Positions 11,691 to 24,008 of a stretch of 64,000 nt of DNA are shown here, in pieces. The notes below the pieces were generated by a model. That model did no database searches and was not told where the DNA came from. It was given only the letters and a program-made list of their open reading frames with translations. The position numbers and the translations under genes were made by a program. The stretch spans positions 4,023,331 to 4,087,330 of the forward strand of contig ML058505.1 in NCBI GenBank assembly GCA_003013855.2, written 5' to 3'. The DNA is from Liriodendron chinense. Lineage: Eukaryota; Streptophyta; Magnoliopsida; Magnoliales; Magnoliaceae. The number at the start of each line of letters is the position of its first letter. Position 1 is the stretch's first letter.

Positions 11691-12941
11691 ATATTACTTT
11701 AATTGTGATTCGTATAATTCTCATGTGGGCTTATACTGCATTTGAATTGTACCTATAGGGCATTAGCCCTATATTTTTTTTGTTTTAGCTACTTCCGCTT
11801 TGTTTATCATCCGCTAATTGAAATGCGTTATTCTAATTATTTGTGAATGGAATGAGCGTAAATCTGTTTAAGGACATACGTATGAGCATTTTCCACGTGC
11901 GGCATTCCTAGATAAGCATTTTATTAAGTTAACACCCGGGAGCTCGGGATCGAAGTCTTCGTACTCGGGTGCTGATTTTTGGAGCGTTACATGTGTATGG
12001 GAGCTCACCTACCACGTGGCAGCTCCCCTGTCTTAGCAGGGAGAGCTCCACGCATGTGGGGCTACTCTAGAGTCAGAGTCCAACCTTGTGGTTATATGAA
12101 ATGTCTTTGATACCCCTTTATTTGATCCATATTTTCCATTTTACCATCCCATTTAGCCCTTGAGATCTTGCCATATAGCAATTTCAAATCCTAGTCATCC
12201 ATCCATTTTCATCTCTGGACTAGAATTACTGGAAAACCAGGCTGAAAGGCTATAAATAGCCCACTTCCCTTCTCATTTCCATCATCTAGATATCCATAGA
12301 CATTTAATCATCCTCCACACCCAATAGAAGAGAGCCTAGCCCTGGTCTAGCCCAATCTAGTCCGATCCCTAGCCTCTGTAGTAATCTAAGTCCTTATCCA
12401 AGCCACCCAATCTAATCCTTATGACATTACCGTCCATCCAACCATCCAACTTCTGAATCGGCTTCATCAGCTCTTACATTAACATTGTGCAATATTCATT
12501 CTCTTAACCCCCTACTTATCTTATTCATCAGTATTGCTTTGCATAGCACTCAGCACCTAGTTAATTCGAATATATGCTATGTGGCTTGTCAACATGGCTG
12601 GATTCTGTTCGTAAGAAACTTAGACTGATTGGTTTTACGCATGACAAGTGGGCAGTCAAGGCGGATTTATCCAGCCAAAACTTCAACATGTCGTCAGCAT
12701 TGCATTTAACACAACATTACACACACTATTGCATCATTTGTGCCTAAAAACTAATCTCAACCCTAAAAAATCAGTGAAGTAGACACTGTATTCGTGTACG
12801 AGTAAAGCAGGGTGCCTAACACCTTCTACCTTTGTAACTCTGATCTCTTATCCCGAATCTTTGGTCGTAGATCAAGGAGGGATCCTCTCTCCTAGCATTT
12901 CTACAAGGTTTAACTAACTGTGGAGACGGTGTAAGTGACTA

Positions 12942-14304
12942 GTGGTGACTCCAGTCAAATATAATATCATTTAACACAACGTTAAGCCCTCAAGAAAGAT
13001 AACTCATGAAAAATACACAACCAACACCACCTTAAGTCCAATATGCCAAACCATCTTTCTTTACTCTATATTCGGTTGGGTTGTCAGCAAGCTGGGCAGG
13101 ATTTTGAACCGTTCGGGTGGGCCTATTAATTTTTTTTTCTGGCCCTGGCCCGAGCCCGAGCCCGAGCCCAGCCTTTGATAGGCGTGCGGGTGGGGCCCAC
13201 TAGACTGCGGCGAAAGTTCTACACCATTTCTGAGGACTATCTAAAGGGAACGCGGATTGCCGGGTGACCGCTTCCTTCCAAAGGGAGTCTTTGGTAATAA
13301 ATTCACAATAATCTTGTGGCCAAGAGATTGTACGATACATTGCTTTCCTGTCTGTACAGATGTGGCCAATGTTGCACTGATCCAAAGCGTTGATACGATG
13401 GGAATCACTGTGGATGGACCATGTACCAAAAATCCTTAGATTGGAAGATCCTAGATATAGCGTTTTTGGCTTTTTAATTGGTTGAATGGGACCCGTTGCT
13501 GTATTCTCTTTCTCAGCTCTTACTTTGTGGTCCACCTATTGAAAGGTTTAGGATCTTCACATCTGATAGAATTTTGATAATTGACCATACGCAGTGGAGC
13601 TCGTTATTTCATGGTTTGGATCACTGAACAATGGGACCCACTTGCACAATTGAACATCCGAACCGTACTGTAAATCTCTGGGCCGAGCATGGAATGATAC
13701 CTCTTTCTAAAGTAGTGGTGGTGACTAATTCAAAGTACGCATGGAATGCTTGTGTAACAATCCAGGCCGTCCAAACTGTAGGCCTCGTTTTGGATGAAAT
13801 ATATAACGTAGTCACAATGCTAGGGAAATTATCAACCGTCTGATTTTGATGTTGTATTTGAACTGCTGAAATTCTATTTAACTATCCATTTGACAGCCAC
13901 CAATTGGATGGTTAGGATTTTAGATCTGCCTGACTTCCAGTTCAAGATCTATCCTCACTGGGCCCTACGATTTGGACAGCCCTGATTTCCGTACAGTACG
14001 CTAAAGCCGGAGGAACTACAGCACACGTGGCAGGGTGTATCAATCGGGGCCATTCACCTATTGAGCCATATCATGGATGGATAATGCCCTAAAACTCATA
14101 CCTAGGAGATCATCACATCTATCACTTTTATTCAATTTATCCGTTAAACCATTTTCATTTCACACCGTCACTTTGAGATCCAGAGATCAGATGGCTAGGA
14201 TAATCCGACCCATCTGTATTAGTACTGATAATTAGATGAATCGATCCGATGAAGGGCCCCGTCTGATGAATGGCCTAGATTTCTCACATGTGTGCCGTGG
14301 AGGC
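12942..14304. other. Non-coding region with GGCCC-rich MITE fragment
   Basis: Follows the Ogre-like LTR. About 13080-13200 has the GGGTTGTC / GGCCCGAGCC composition of the hAT-like MITEs, without clear ends. About 13380-14000 is similar to 3820-4390, the 5' flank of paralog 1, so it is a dispersed or older tandem copy of that flank. Overlapping short frames on both strands here look accidental. No gene is seen. Confidence 0.45.
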
Positions 14305-15092
14305 ACGTGCACAGGAGGCTCCTTCTCTATGTTACTTGCACGGGTCCAGATAGTAGGTATGGCTTTGATTTATGGGAATCACGTTGCAAATGGTCTAAAT
14401 GGGCTTCCTGTAATGGGCTTTTTTGGGTCCATCAACTTCACTTTGCAGAAAGCAATGCTATGCCTAGTGTCGAGCTTGAGATTGACCATTTTCTTGGTGG
14501 CACATGCGCCAGCATGGAACACACATGTGAGATCTAGACCACTCATTTATGTGGCCCACTGTGAACTTTCCCTCACTAAAAAAACCCCACGATCAACTCA
14601 TCAGGTGGACCACAAATCTATATTGAATATTGACCATTTGTTGTTTTCTCTAACCGTTCATTTGGCATGTGTAATATTTCAGTGCCAGGCCAGCTCGCTG
14701 ACTAATATTTCAGTCCAAGCCCATCAGAAGCGGGCCCGGCCCAGAGTCCAATGGGAAACCCCATAGCCCATGATGGTCCTACATAGCAGTGGCCCACATG
14801 CTGCAAGAGGACCTGTAGGATCATGTTCATCAGCGAAGCTGGCGGTTTGTGAACTTAAAGGTTTCTGTAAATGAAGACCATAGTTCGATGATCCAAACCG
14901 CTGATTTGATCAACCCCTCATGATCAATGGCCCACAATTAAAGGGTTCAGTTGAAAATACAGCAAGGGCCCACATTCCACAAAAAATGCTCCAAACCATG
15001 ACATGGTTGGCATCTTAGAACCTGGATGATTCAGCTGAAGAATTGCCCAACAATGGCTCATCCTTCCCATTTCAGTTAGGGTGCGTTTGGAT

Positions 15093-15666
15093 TAGGGCTC
15101 TCAATGGGTCGGATCTAGATCGGATTCAGTTGGATCCGGCTCCAAGTCCATATACCTGTAGTCAGATTTGGATCGGATTCAGATCCAACTCGGATCCAAA
15201 AGGTGATATCCATATCCGATCCATTTAAATTGTTAGATCCATTTCTGATCCAAAATCCATATAACCATCGGATTCGGGTCGGATCTAGGTCCTAATCCAC
15301 CCCATTACAAATCTAAAAAATATATGATATAAAATATAAAATATAATATATTTAAGAAAAATGATGCAAATCCCACTATTTACTATGGTATGGTCAACAT
15401 GGCCTAAAATAATTTGTAAAATGGATGGCCAGCATGAATATAACATACACAGTAAGGTGATAATGAGTCAGATCTTAATCGGATTCGGATCGAACTCCGA
15501 TATGTTCCTGTGAATCCATATCCAGTCCATTTAAGTAATCGGACCTATTTTAAGATCCAAATCTGGTCCATTTAACTAATCGGACCTATTTTAAGATCCA
15601 AATCCGTATTATACAGATTCGGAGCGAATTGGATCTCAGATCTGACCCGCTCCATTGAGAGCCCTA
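15093..15666. mobile_element. hAT-type MITE with 8-bp TSD
   Basis: A 574-bp element with ends TAGGGCTCTCAATGG and the inverse CCATTGAGAGCCCTA, flanked by the perfect 8-bp duplication GTTTGGAT at 15085-15092 and 15667-15674. Its interior has GGATC/GATCC-rich arms and a doubled segment around 15525-15605 (GGACCTATTTTAAGATCCAA twice). No coding capacity. The matching place in unit B (about 23586-23600) has a single GTTTGGAT and no element, so the insertion came after the duplication. Confidence 0.88.
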
Positions 15667-16029
15667 GTTTGGATGCACAATCCAACTAAATTGCAATTAT
15701 TGATGCTATAGAGTCGACCACCTCCCTAGTATTGCTATGGAGAGACTGGGCACTGAATTGTAAGCATAGTTCCAAAACTCGGTGGGTCCACTCAAAACTC
15801 AGGTAGTCAACTCCAATCAACCAGATTTCAAGCCGATGGAAATTCGATGGTGAGCTTGACTCGGTCGACTCACTCACCTGGGGTCAACCAGTTACCAAGA
15901 AGGCTAAACTGCTGCCAATCCACCAAGCAATTGAGTTTCTTAATGTAGTTCTTTATTCGGTTAGGATAAATATCGATAAATAGTGGTAAAAGCGAAAAAA
16001 CTCAACTTCATGACAAGTGTCTCCAAGCC

Positions 16030-16471
16030 AAAACTTTGTGGGCCCCACCATGATGTATGTGTTTTACCCACGTCGTCCATTCAATTTGTTTTCAGACCAC
16101 TTTAGGGCATGAGTCCAAAAATGAGGCAAATCCAAAGGTCAAGTGGACCACACCACAAACACTGGGGATTGAACGCCTACCATTGAAAACTTCTTGGAGG
16201 CTACAAAAGTTTTGGATCAAGCTGATATCTGTAGTTTTCCCTTCATCAGTATCTGTGTGGCCTTATGAACAGGTTGATGTCAAATAAACATCATAGTGGG
16301 CCCTACGTAGGTTTTAACTATGGGTGTCATTATTCTCACAGCTTCTTGTGGTGTGGTCCACTTGAAGCTTTGGATCTACCTCACTTTTGGGCTCTTGCCC
16401 TAAAATGATCTGGCAAATGAATGGATGGCATGGGTAAAACACATACATCATGGTGGGGCCCACATAGTTTT
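16030..16471. mobile_element. Foldback element (unit A copy)
   Basis: Ends are AAAACTTTGTGGGCCCC and GGGGCCCACATAGTTTT, and the two halves are largely inverse complements of each other, so one strand can fold into a long hairpin about 440 bases in total. No coding capacity. The unit B counterpart is at 24009-24453, so it was present before the duplication. Related members lie at about 21020-21860, 29017-30243, 53289-53720, 53871-54272 and 54360-54794. I found no convincing TSD; superfamily is left open. Confidence 0.7.
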
Positions 16472-19033
16472 GCCACATAGACATGATACCAACATCATGC
16501 AATCCAAGTGCCCTTTCAATGCCATACCTGTCAACCAGCAGGAAATACCCAAGTAATAATCATTCCTTATTTACATCTAATTACCTGTAATTTCAACAAA
16601 TCAACCGGGCCCTTGGTTATATATGCAACCAGATTAATATTAACCACCAAACAGTATACAATTTTTAATTTATTTATTACCATATCGAGTCAAGTCGAGT
16701 AAAGACTCGTTTGAGTCTTCTAGTCAACCCCACCTGGTTGGACATCAACTCAAGTTTTCGGGTTTTGAACTATGCTTTGAAGTTGGACATAAAAGGAATG
16801 CAATTGCTATTTAAATGCCTCTGTTCACAGTTACAATTTGGTGTTTTAAATTGACTATCCACAATTCAATTCACTTATGCATCCAAACACAGCCCTAGAT
16901 GATGAGTAGAAGACTGGGGAGGGGAACCAATGCATGGGTGGGTGGTGTAAATAAAAAAAAAAAAAAAAAAATCTGTTCTAAATTTCCATTAAATGATCCT
17001 CATCAATCATGCAGATCGAGCAGGCAGCATCAACACAACTGTAGACCGTCTGCAGATGAAAGATGGTTTAGTTATGACCAAGTGTGCATTTGGATGCACT
17101 AGCCAAACTGCATTGCAATTATTAGTTTAACAAAGTGGATAAGGTTGAACTGTGAGTTCCCTACTTCACATTCATAGTGAATGTCTGGGCTCCAAATCGC
17201 GATTATGTTCTATCGAATTGGAATTGAAAGTAACACAACTGCAATTCAGGTGATTACTTCCTCACTATGAATAATCAGAAACATCATCATCTTTCTTGTC
17301 ATTTCCTACTGACTAAACTGAATGTCCACAATTCAATTCACTCGTGCATCCAAATGCAGCCTAAACTTGAAGAAGTTGAATAAAACCAAGAAACAGGCAG
17401 CAAAGGCATTTCATCTTGAAAAAAGAAATGAGCTTTGTAAAAGACAAATCATGGGATGATATAAGCGTTATTGCATCGAAGACAGCCTCTGTAAATTGAT
17501 ATATTCTTAAGTACAGATTAATTACATTTGAGATCACTTGCTCGATTTCTATAGAAACAGAGAAGACAATGTAAAGAAAATCAGTTATACAGGTTTATTC
17601 ATCAATCTTAAGATTTGTAGCTTACCCAAATGGTTTTTTATAATGCACCTTTGACAACCAAGCTTTAGAACTTAAAACTCAACTCCCGACTGAGTGCCCA
17701 AGACCAAGCTAACTCAAAACATCTTCAAGCATTTGATAGTCTTTTTTTTTACTAAAATCTTGCAGTCTTAAACTTTCCGATTTCTTGAGAAGTCAATTGA
17801 GCTTTCCAATCACCCGATTGAGTTTTCTGAGTATTCGATCGATTTTGGGAATACAACATTTAGTTTTCAAGTACCTGATTGATTAAGGGAATACTCTTCT
17901 TCTAGGAACACCCAACTGAGTTTTCTGATTACCTGATTGATTTTGGGAATACTCGAGTTCTTTAGGGAAATACCCAATCGAGTTTTTTGAGTACCTGATA
18001 GACCCATCTTGATTGAATCAATCTAATTTTTAAACACTGCCGTGAATCCACTTGGTTGAATTTTAAACACTAATGCTGAACTATTAATGCTCGGTATTGA
18101 GTTTTTCAAACACCCTATCAATTTTTTGGATTTCAAAACAACCGAGTCATAATGGTATTTCACTCGAATTGGGTGACTAGATCAGATCTTTTCACACCAA
18201 TAAGACCTTCTTTTTCCATAGTGGTAATCGCACTTCTTCCATAATCCAAAACTCTGAAAGAAATCAATAACCAAATCTTGTTTCCTCCAATAAGATTTTG
18301 GACCATCTTGAGGAATTTTTTTTTTTTCATGTGATGTGCAGGGTGGATCATATCAACGTTTTCGATTGCAGAATGATCAACCCCACTTGTACAAACTTAA
18401 AGTACAGTCTATCAATCCAAGGATTTTATAATACTTCATCAAGCTAACACCAACCGCAAACTACTACTAATGCTTCTAATACTCTTCATCAAAATTAAGA
18501 ACACTAGTAACAACAAAGTTCATCTACAACCCAATAACAGACATAATCTGAACAACTGGTGGTTGGTGAAAATAATAAAAAAAACAAAGATGAAAGAAGT
18601 TTTGAAATTGAATTTCACATGCATCAACCAATGAATGCTGAAATCCAATTTCATCAGCTAATTTTGCCTGTATCAAACGCATTCCATCAAGAAAACAAGG
18701 AGAAAGGGAAAAGTTTAGAACATTCTCTTCTACCCAAAACCGAATTCAATTCAAACAACGATTAGAGTAACACCAAGCATTTACATATGTAAAAATCCCA
18801 TCTTGCAAGAATATTGCAGAAATGGGTGAAAGATGCCGTTCTTGCATCTGAAGTTCATAAATCAAGCCAAGATTTTTACAGATCCGAATCCGACAATAGA
18901 AACTTAAAGAGAAGCAAAATGCAAGAAAACCCAGTAAAGATTTTAATCTTATAAGTCAATCCAATCCCCGCATAATCTTCGAGTGAAGATCAATTCAGAA
19001 CAAAAACCCACATCAGAGAAGCCATGACTAACC
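16472..19033. other. 3' flank of paralog 2, no gene seen
   Basis: Includes an A run near 16955-16970 and a stretch at 17680-18120 with repeated GAGTTTTCTGAGTA / CGATTTTGGGAATAC phrases, an imperfect short-period repeat also present in unit B (25960-26320). No convincing coding exon is seen; part may be transcribed as 3' UTR of the minus-strand gene. Confidence 0.5.
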
Positions 19034-19540
19034 TCATCCGTCGATCTCGAGCAGCCGCCGTTGCCGGGTCTGCCGCTTCCAAGGCTGTAGAACCGAATCT
19101 TGGTACTTGGAAGGAAATGCCGGCAGCCTTTTCCGCCTTTTGGGTTTCGAAAGCAGCTCAATTCCCACATCTTTCTTCTTCTTTGCAGTCTTATTTTCTT
19201 CCTTTTCCTTTTGAATTTCGGTCAAAACGTTTCTCTTGAATCTGAAAGTTCTCTTGCCTTTCCTGATAGCATTCGCTGGTGCGAATGGGATGTCGAAGAT
19301 GACAGAGCCAGCGACATGGAGGACAGCCTTCACGAGGAGGTCTAGGCCTTCGCAGCGGGTCTTGCAATCGATAGAAGGTGAGGAATTCAATGAAGATGAA
19401 GCCAACGGAGAAAGAGATGTAGAAGAAGAGAAAAGAGGAGGAGAAGTAGAAGAGAATGGACGAGAAGAAGAAGAAGAGGAGGAGGAAGAAGAAGAAGAAG
19501 AAGAAGAAAACGGATTGAATGCAGAGCCTCGAATTCTCAT
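19034..19540 (-). CDS. Small basic serine-rich plant protein, paralog 2
   Basis: Encodes 168 residues from the MRIR start at 19540. Seen in order: a polyserine run (about residues 12-26, encoded by a TTC/CTT-type repeat), a Ser/Pro/Thr-rich segment, a conserved core CKTRCEGLDLLVKAVLHVAG and SVIFDIPFAP (about 59-90), a Lys/Arg-rich region with KKKKD, and the tail PSKYQDSVLQPWKRQ. Length equals copy 3; the protein differs from it at about ten positions. There is no membrane segment or signal peptide. The core block and tail are kept in the more distant copy 1, which suggests they are functional. The stop again lies just before a conserved donor-like GTTAGT, allowing a 3'-UTR intron. A TATA-like GTATATACTG lies about 85-95 bases upstream. 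Function unknown to me. Confidence 0.75.
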   Translation of the reverse strand: MRIRGSAFNPFSSSSSSSSSSSSSSSRPFSSTSPPLFSSSTSLSPLASSSLNSSPSIDCKTRCEGLDLLVKAVLHVAGSVIFDIPFAPANAIRKGKRTFRFKRNVLTEIQKEKEENKTAKKKKDVGIELLSKPKRRKRLPAFPSKYQDSVLQPWKRQTRQRRLLEIDG

Positions 19541-21019
19541 TTTGAATTTTGATTGGATTGATGGAAGGAAAGAGATGCTACTTGGGTTCTTCGAAGAAAA
19601 TGAGAGAAATCGATCACGAAACAGTATATACTGTAGTTGGGTGTATATCAGGGGGTCGACTCCAGTTTGGTAGTTTGAAGGAACACCAATTTAAGTTGGT
19701 CCACAAGGCTACTGTGTGGGACCCACGTGTTCATTCACGGGCTACAGTCCAAAAACCCAAAAATCTCAACTCGATTTTCAGCCGGGTTGAGTTGACTCAG
19801 ACTCGATGTGACTCAGTATTTAATTATTGTAAACCAACATAAACGCACGTTAACTCACTGGTTGAGGTGGGGTCCAATCCCCTACCCAACATCCTGTCTC
19901 TGAAATTGAGTGACTCGGTTTGAGTTGACTGAGCCACCGAGTCGAATTGATGAGTCTCTCTGAGTTCAGGCGAGTCAGACACAGCACCGAGTTTCCTGGC
20001 ATAGATACTCATAAGCAATACCATGCAACCAGTAGATACTCATAAGCATAGATACTCACAGACTTCAACCCGTTGCAGTTTGTGACATCCAACCTGTCCA
20101 AAAGATCGGGCCCACCCTGAGGAACAGATGGTGCAATAACCAGGATGAAACAGTCATCAAGCGGGCCACACCTGCAGTTTGGATCACATCAGTGGATATC
20201 CATTGTTTCATTTTATTCATGCTGATGTGTTTATCAGCCAGATTTTTGAAGCAGGTGATCCTGAAGGTGGGACCAGCCTTTTGAATGGGTTAGATGCAAC
20301 ACACATGTGATGTGTTGGAACTTATCTACTAGGTGAAGGGTAAATATATAACTTTTTTATTTTTATTTTTTAATTTTTTAGTTTATCAGAATATTGTGTG
20401 GTGTTTGTTCTTCCTCCCCCATTTCCACCCCTTGGATTGTTCCCCTTTGACCTCTATGTGGGTTTGACTTGATACATGCCTAGTAGGTTTTGGACAATTT
20501 TGCTCCTGCAACTAGTTTTTAAATGGAGGAGAGCTAGCTTGTTTGGTTTTCCAAAAGTAAATGAGGTAAATGGGCAATAATCAGTTACTCATGTAAGTGT
20601 ACGAAGACATCACTTATATTTCATTATATTTCACTATAATAATGTTATTATTACCTTATTGGTTTCACCCTACAAATTATGATAAAAAATGTAGTTTTAT
20701 AATGTGAAAATATAATTATTATACTTTACTTACTTTCTCCATTTAAGCCATAATTTCAGTTTAAACAAACCTTGAAAATGATAATGCCAGCTCATTTACT
20801 TTGTATTTTGTAGAAAATTAGAAGAATAAAAAATAGCTCAAGAACTTGAAAATGTGGCCACCGTCCACTAAGGGGCAGAGCCACATAGGGGTGAAGGGGG
20901 CAAATGCCCCTCCTAAGTTTTCAACCACAAGAATTTAATATAGACTAGTTCATCTGGTATAACCTAGTTGAGCCTTAGATCTACTTCCTTTTAGGGCTCA
21001 AGGACTAAGATGATCTGTC
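19541..21019. other. 5' flank of paralog 2 and AT-rich DNA
   Basis: Carries the upstream region of paralog 2, with GAGTTGACTCAG-type repeats around 19780-19980, matched in unit B around 27990-28200. From about 20340 the sequence becomes AT-rich. No further gene is seen. Confidence 0.45.
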
Positions 21020-21860
21020 AAGATAGATGAATGGCATGGATAAAACATATAGATCACCATGGGCCCCATAGATCCTTTGGCAAGACCTTCCATCTCAAGC
21101 TAGGTCACTTCGTAGAAAATCTCTGTTCGACGGACGCAGATTTCATTTGCCAAGAAATTCCTGCACTCCTAGGTGGGGTCCACCATGATGTTTGTAAGAA
21201 TTCACTTCGTCCATCCAGTTTTTTGAGCTAATTTTTGGGACATGAGACTGAAAATAATCTGGATTAAAGACTGAAGTGGGCCGCACTAAAGGAAAATGTG
21301 GGTAGGGAGATTCCTACTATTGAAACCTCCCTAGGTCCACAGTGATGTTTATATGCCATCCATACTATTCGTAACGTCATTCCTACTGGGATGAACTCAA
21401 AACATAAATATTAGCCTGATTCAAAACTTCTATGGCCCCATGAGTATTTCAACTGTGGTCGTTCGATCTTCATGTTTTTGGCCCACTTGAGTCTTGGATC
21501 CGGCTTAGTTTTGGTTGCATGTCCTAAAATAATTTTGAAAAAACGGATGGACAGGGTGGATTTATCACTAACATCACAGTGGGCCTGCCTAAGTTTCCAA
21601 CATAGGAACTTCCCAAGGAAGAAATCTGCGTCCAGATTTGACAGATTCAGTAGCTATCTCGCCACTCAAGTAATGTCACTAAGTTCTATGAGCCCCACCA
21701 TGATGTATGTGTTGTATCCACATTGTCCAACCATTTGGAGAGATCATTTCAAGGCTTAAAAAAAAGAATGGGGCGTATTCAAAGCCCAAATGGACCCACC
21801 ACAGGCAGTGAAGACAGTGTTGCCTACCATTGAAACCTTCCTAGGGCCCCACCATGACCA
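21020..21860. mobile_element. Foldback-family copies, partly overlapping
   Basis: Two members or fragments of the GTGGGGCCCACCATGATG-type foldback family. One spans about 21020-21640 (inner arms GGTCCACCATGATG and CATCACAGTGGGCC); the other starts near 21690 with GAGCCCCACCATGATGTATG and ends near 21856 with GGGCCCCACCATGACC. No coding capacity. Confidence 0.5.
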
Positions 21861-24008
21861 TTCCTTCATGCTTGTGCCTCGCCCCCTGGAAGAAAATCCT
21901 GGCTCCACCCCTGCGTCCAATTGACATCTTTGAGCAGCCTTCATGTGACACTGTATTAGCTTCAATTCTCTTTGTGAATTCCTCTCTTGCTTGATCTTTC
22001 CTCTCTGTTTGCATTGCATGTACCACATAGGTAGAAAGTACAACATGCTTAAAGCTTTAGTAAGATATTTTTTTTTTTTAATTAGTAAATCAATTGATTC
22101 AATCTCAAAAATCTGAATTGATGGTTTAGGGCCATTTAAAGCAAGTTCTTAGTGATGGACCATTGAATCTTGAGTAAAAGAATGATGGATGGACTTGATG
22201 ATGTATTTTTGGATATTTGGACAATTTACTATGTTCATGAGGTCTTACATATGTAGACATCTACAAGTGATGGATGTTCATGAGTGTTTGTATAAGCCTC
22301 CACATACATATATTTGTAATGTTAGGATTTGTTTGTATGGGAACGCACACTTCTTCCACCTTCATCTTTCAACCAATCCACCTTTAAAGTTGAACACAAT
22401 GTCAAAACCGACCAACGTGCACAAGAGGCTCCTTCTCTATCTTACTTGCACAAGTGCAGATAGCAGGGATATTCCCGGAGTTTCATTAATGGATTGTTTT
22501 ATGGGAATCACGCAGCAAATGATGTCTAAATAGGCTTCCTGTAATGGGCTTTTTTCCTGCCCATCAACTTCAGTTTGCATCAAGCAATGCTATGGCTAGT
22601 CTCGAGCTTGAGATTAACCATTTTCTTGGTGGCACATGCGCCAGCATGGAACGCAAATGTGAGATCTAGACCACTCACTTATGTGGCCCACTGTGAACTT
22701 GACCTCGCTAAAAAAAACCCAACGATCAACTCATCAGGTGGACCACAAACCTATGTTGAATATTGACCATTTGTTGTTTTCTCTAACCGTTCATTTCTTT
22801 CGTGTACATGTGTAGCAAAGTGATGAGTTGAGCAGCTTGATTTTAGGGCTGTCAACAGGTGGGGTTGGACCAGGCCGAGGCATGTCCAAGCACGGCCCGC
22901 AAAGTAAAACCTAGGCTCAAGACCAGGACAGGCCGCGGGCCCACAGAAACAGGTCGAACCCCGATCCTCACTTTGTGAAAATCTGGCCTGTTCTTAAAGT
23001 GTGGCCCACTTTGCGTGATATGCCTTAAAATCCTAACCAAGGGGAATGCTGAAAGGCTCTTCGACACAGACCGAGCCTGACCTGATTAATAAATGGGATT
23101 AAATTTCAGTGCTGGGCCCAGTCCGCTGCCAATCATTTCAGTCCAGGCCCAGAGTCCGATGGTCCACCCACAGTCCATGATGGTCCTACATAGAAAGGAT
23201 GATCCATGAATCCGACCCAAGAAAAAAAAGAGGTGGCCCACATGCTGCAAGAGGCCTTGTGGGTCATGTTCATCAGCCATATGTGCCGTTTGCAGACTTT
23301 CAAGGTTTCTGTACATTGAAGACCATATTTCGATGATCCAAACAGCTGATTTGATCAAATCGCCTTGTATCTAGCATGGCTAGAAAATTTTCTATATTGG
23401 AAGATCCCAACCCCGCATGATCAATGGCCAACAATTACAGGGATGAGTTGAAAATACAGCAATGGTCTGCATTCAACACAAAAAGCTCCAAAACCATGAC
23501 ATGGTTGGCATCTTAGAACCAGCATGATTCAGCTTAAGAATTATCCAACAATGGCCCATCCTTTCCATTTCTCGTAGGGGGCGTGTTTGGATGTACAATC
23601 CAACTGAATTGCAATTATTGATGCCATAGATTGGGCACTTAATTGCGAGCATAGTTCCAAAACTCGACTCAAAATTTAGAGAGTCAACTCCTATCAACCA
23701 GTTTTTGAGCCTATGGAAACTCGTTAGCCAGCTTGACTCGGTCAAGTCTTTGACAAGTCTGCTTGTAAACTTGGTTGACTCGGTCGAGTCACTCACCTGG
23801 GGTCAACTGATTTATGGTAAAATGCAAAAATGCGTGTGCGTCATAATTCGAACTTACAACTGGTTACCAATGAAGAAAAAACTGCTACCAACTCACCAAG
23901 CACTGGAGTTTAGTGATAAAAGCATAACGATGAGATGTGCTCACTGTTTGGAAAAGACGCCCAATTTCACCTTGAAAATAAGGCCAACCTCATCACACGT
24001 TTCCAAGT

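Larger units (their letters stand above)
7301..11991 (+). mobile_element. Del/Tekay-like solo LTR, 4.7 kb
   Basis: Begins TGTAACGCCC and ends GAGCGTTACA, an extended inverted TG...CA end like those of chromovirus LTRs. It is flanked by TGTGT at 7296-7300 and 11992-11996, a 5-bp target-site duplication. A CT microsatellite at about 8191-8219 could mark the transcribed part. No gag-pol frame is present, so it is read as a solo LTR left by LTR-LTR recombination. It is enlarged by internal duplication: about 9586-10659 is repeated at 10660-11690 (both carry the CACCTCTGAATTAATTAATT segment), and the last about 285 bases are repeated again to 11991. A related LTR fragment lies at 59930-63051. The host is the Ogre-like LTR around it. 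Confidence 0.75.
6803..12941 (+). mobile_element. Ogre/Tat-like LTR, plus orientation, interrupted
   Basis: Begins TGAGGTGTCTAAAT at 6803. It is split by a solo LTR at 7301-11991 and resumes with a TATA box (CTATAAATAG) at about 12251-12260 and a U5 region that matches the inverted LTR at 5560-5720 (shared words GGGTGCCTAACACCTT and GGATCC...TTTCTAC). A PBS-like TGGTGACTCCAGTC follows at about 12946. Together with 5362-6800 this makes a head-to-head LTR pair. The internal region does not continue into gag or pol. Confidence 0.5.
14305..22414 (+). repeat. Tandem segmental duplication, unit A
   Basis: Starts at ACGTGCACAGGAGGCTCC and is followed directly by a second copy starting ACGTGCACAAGAGGCTCC at 22415. 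Correspondence runs through the whole unit: foldback elements 16030/24009, gene copies 19034/27243, the GTCAAAACC-type end at about 22410/31113. In a 250-base coding stretch that I compared by eye the units differ at roughly 6 percent of sites. Unit A alone has the hAT MITE at 15093-15666. Confidence 0.85.

Noticed and set aside
14236..14766. 176-codon plus-strand frame at the start of unit A
   Set aside because: It crosses the unit boundary and low-complexity repeat DNA, has no family resemblance, and the matching part of unit B does not keep the frame.
19236..19673. 145-codon frame on the plus strand with a poly-Glu run
   Set aside because: It is the antisense of the polyserine region of paralog 2; the Glu run is the complement of the Ser-coding repeat.
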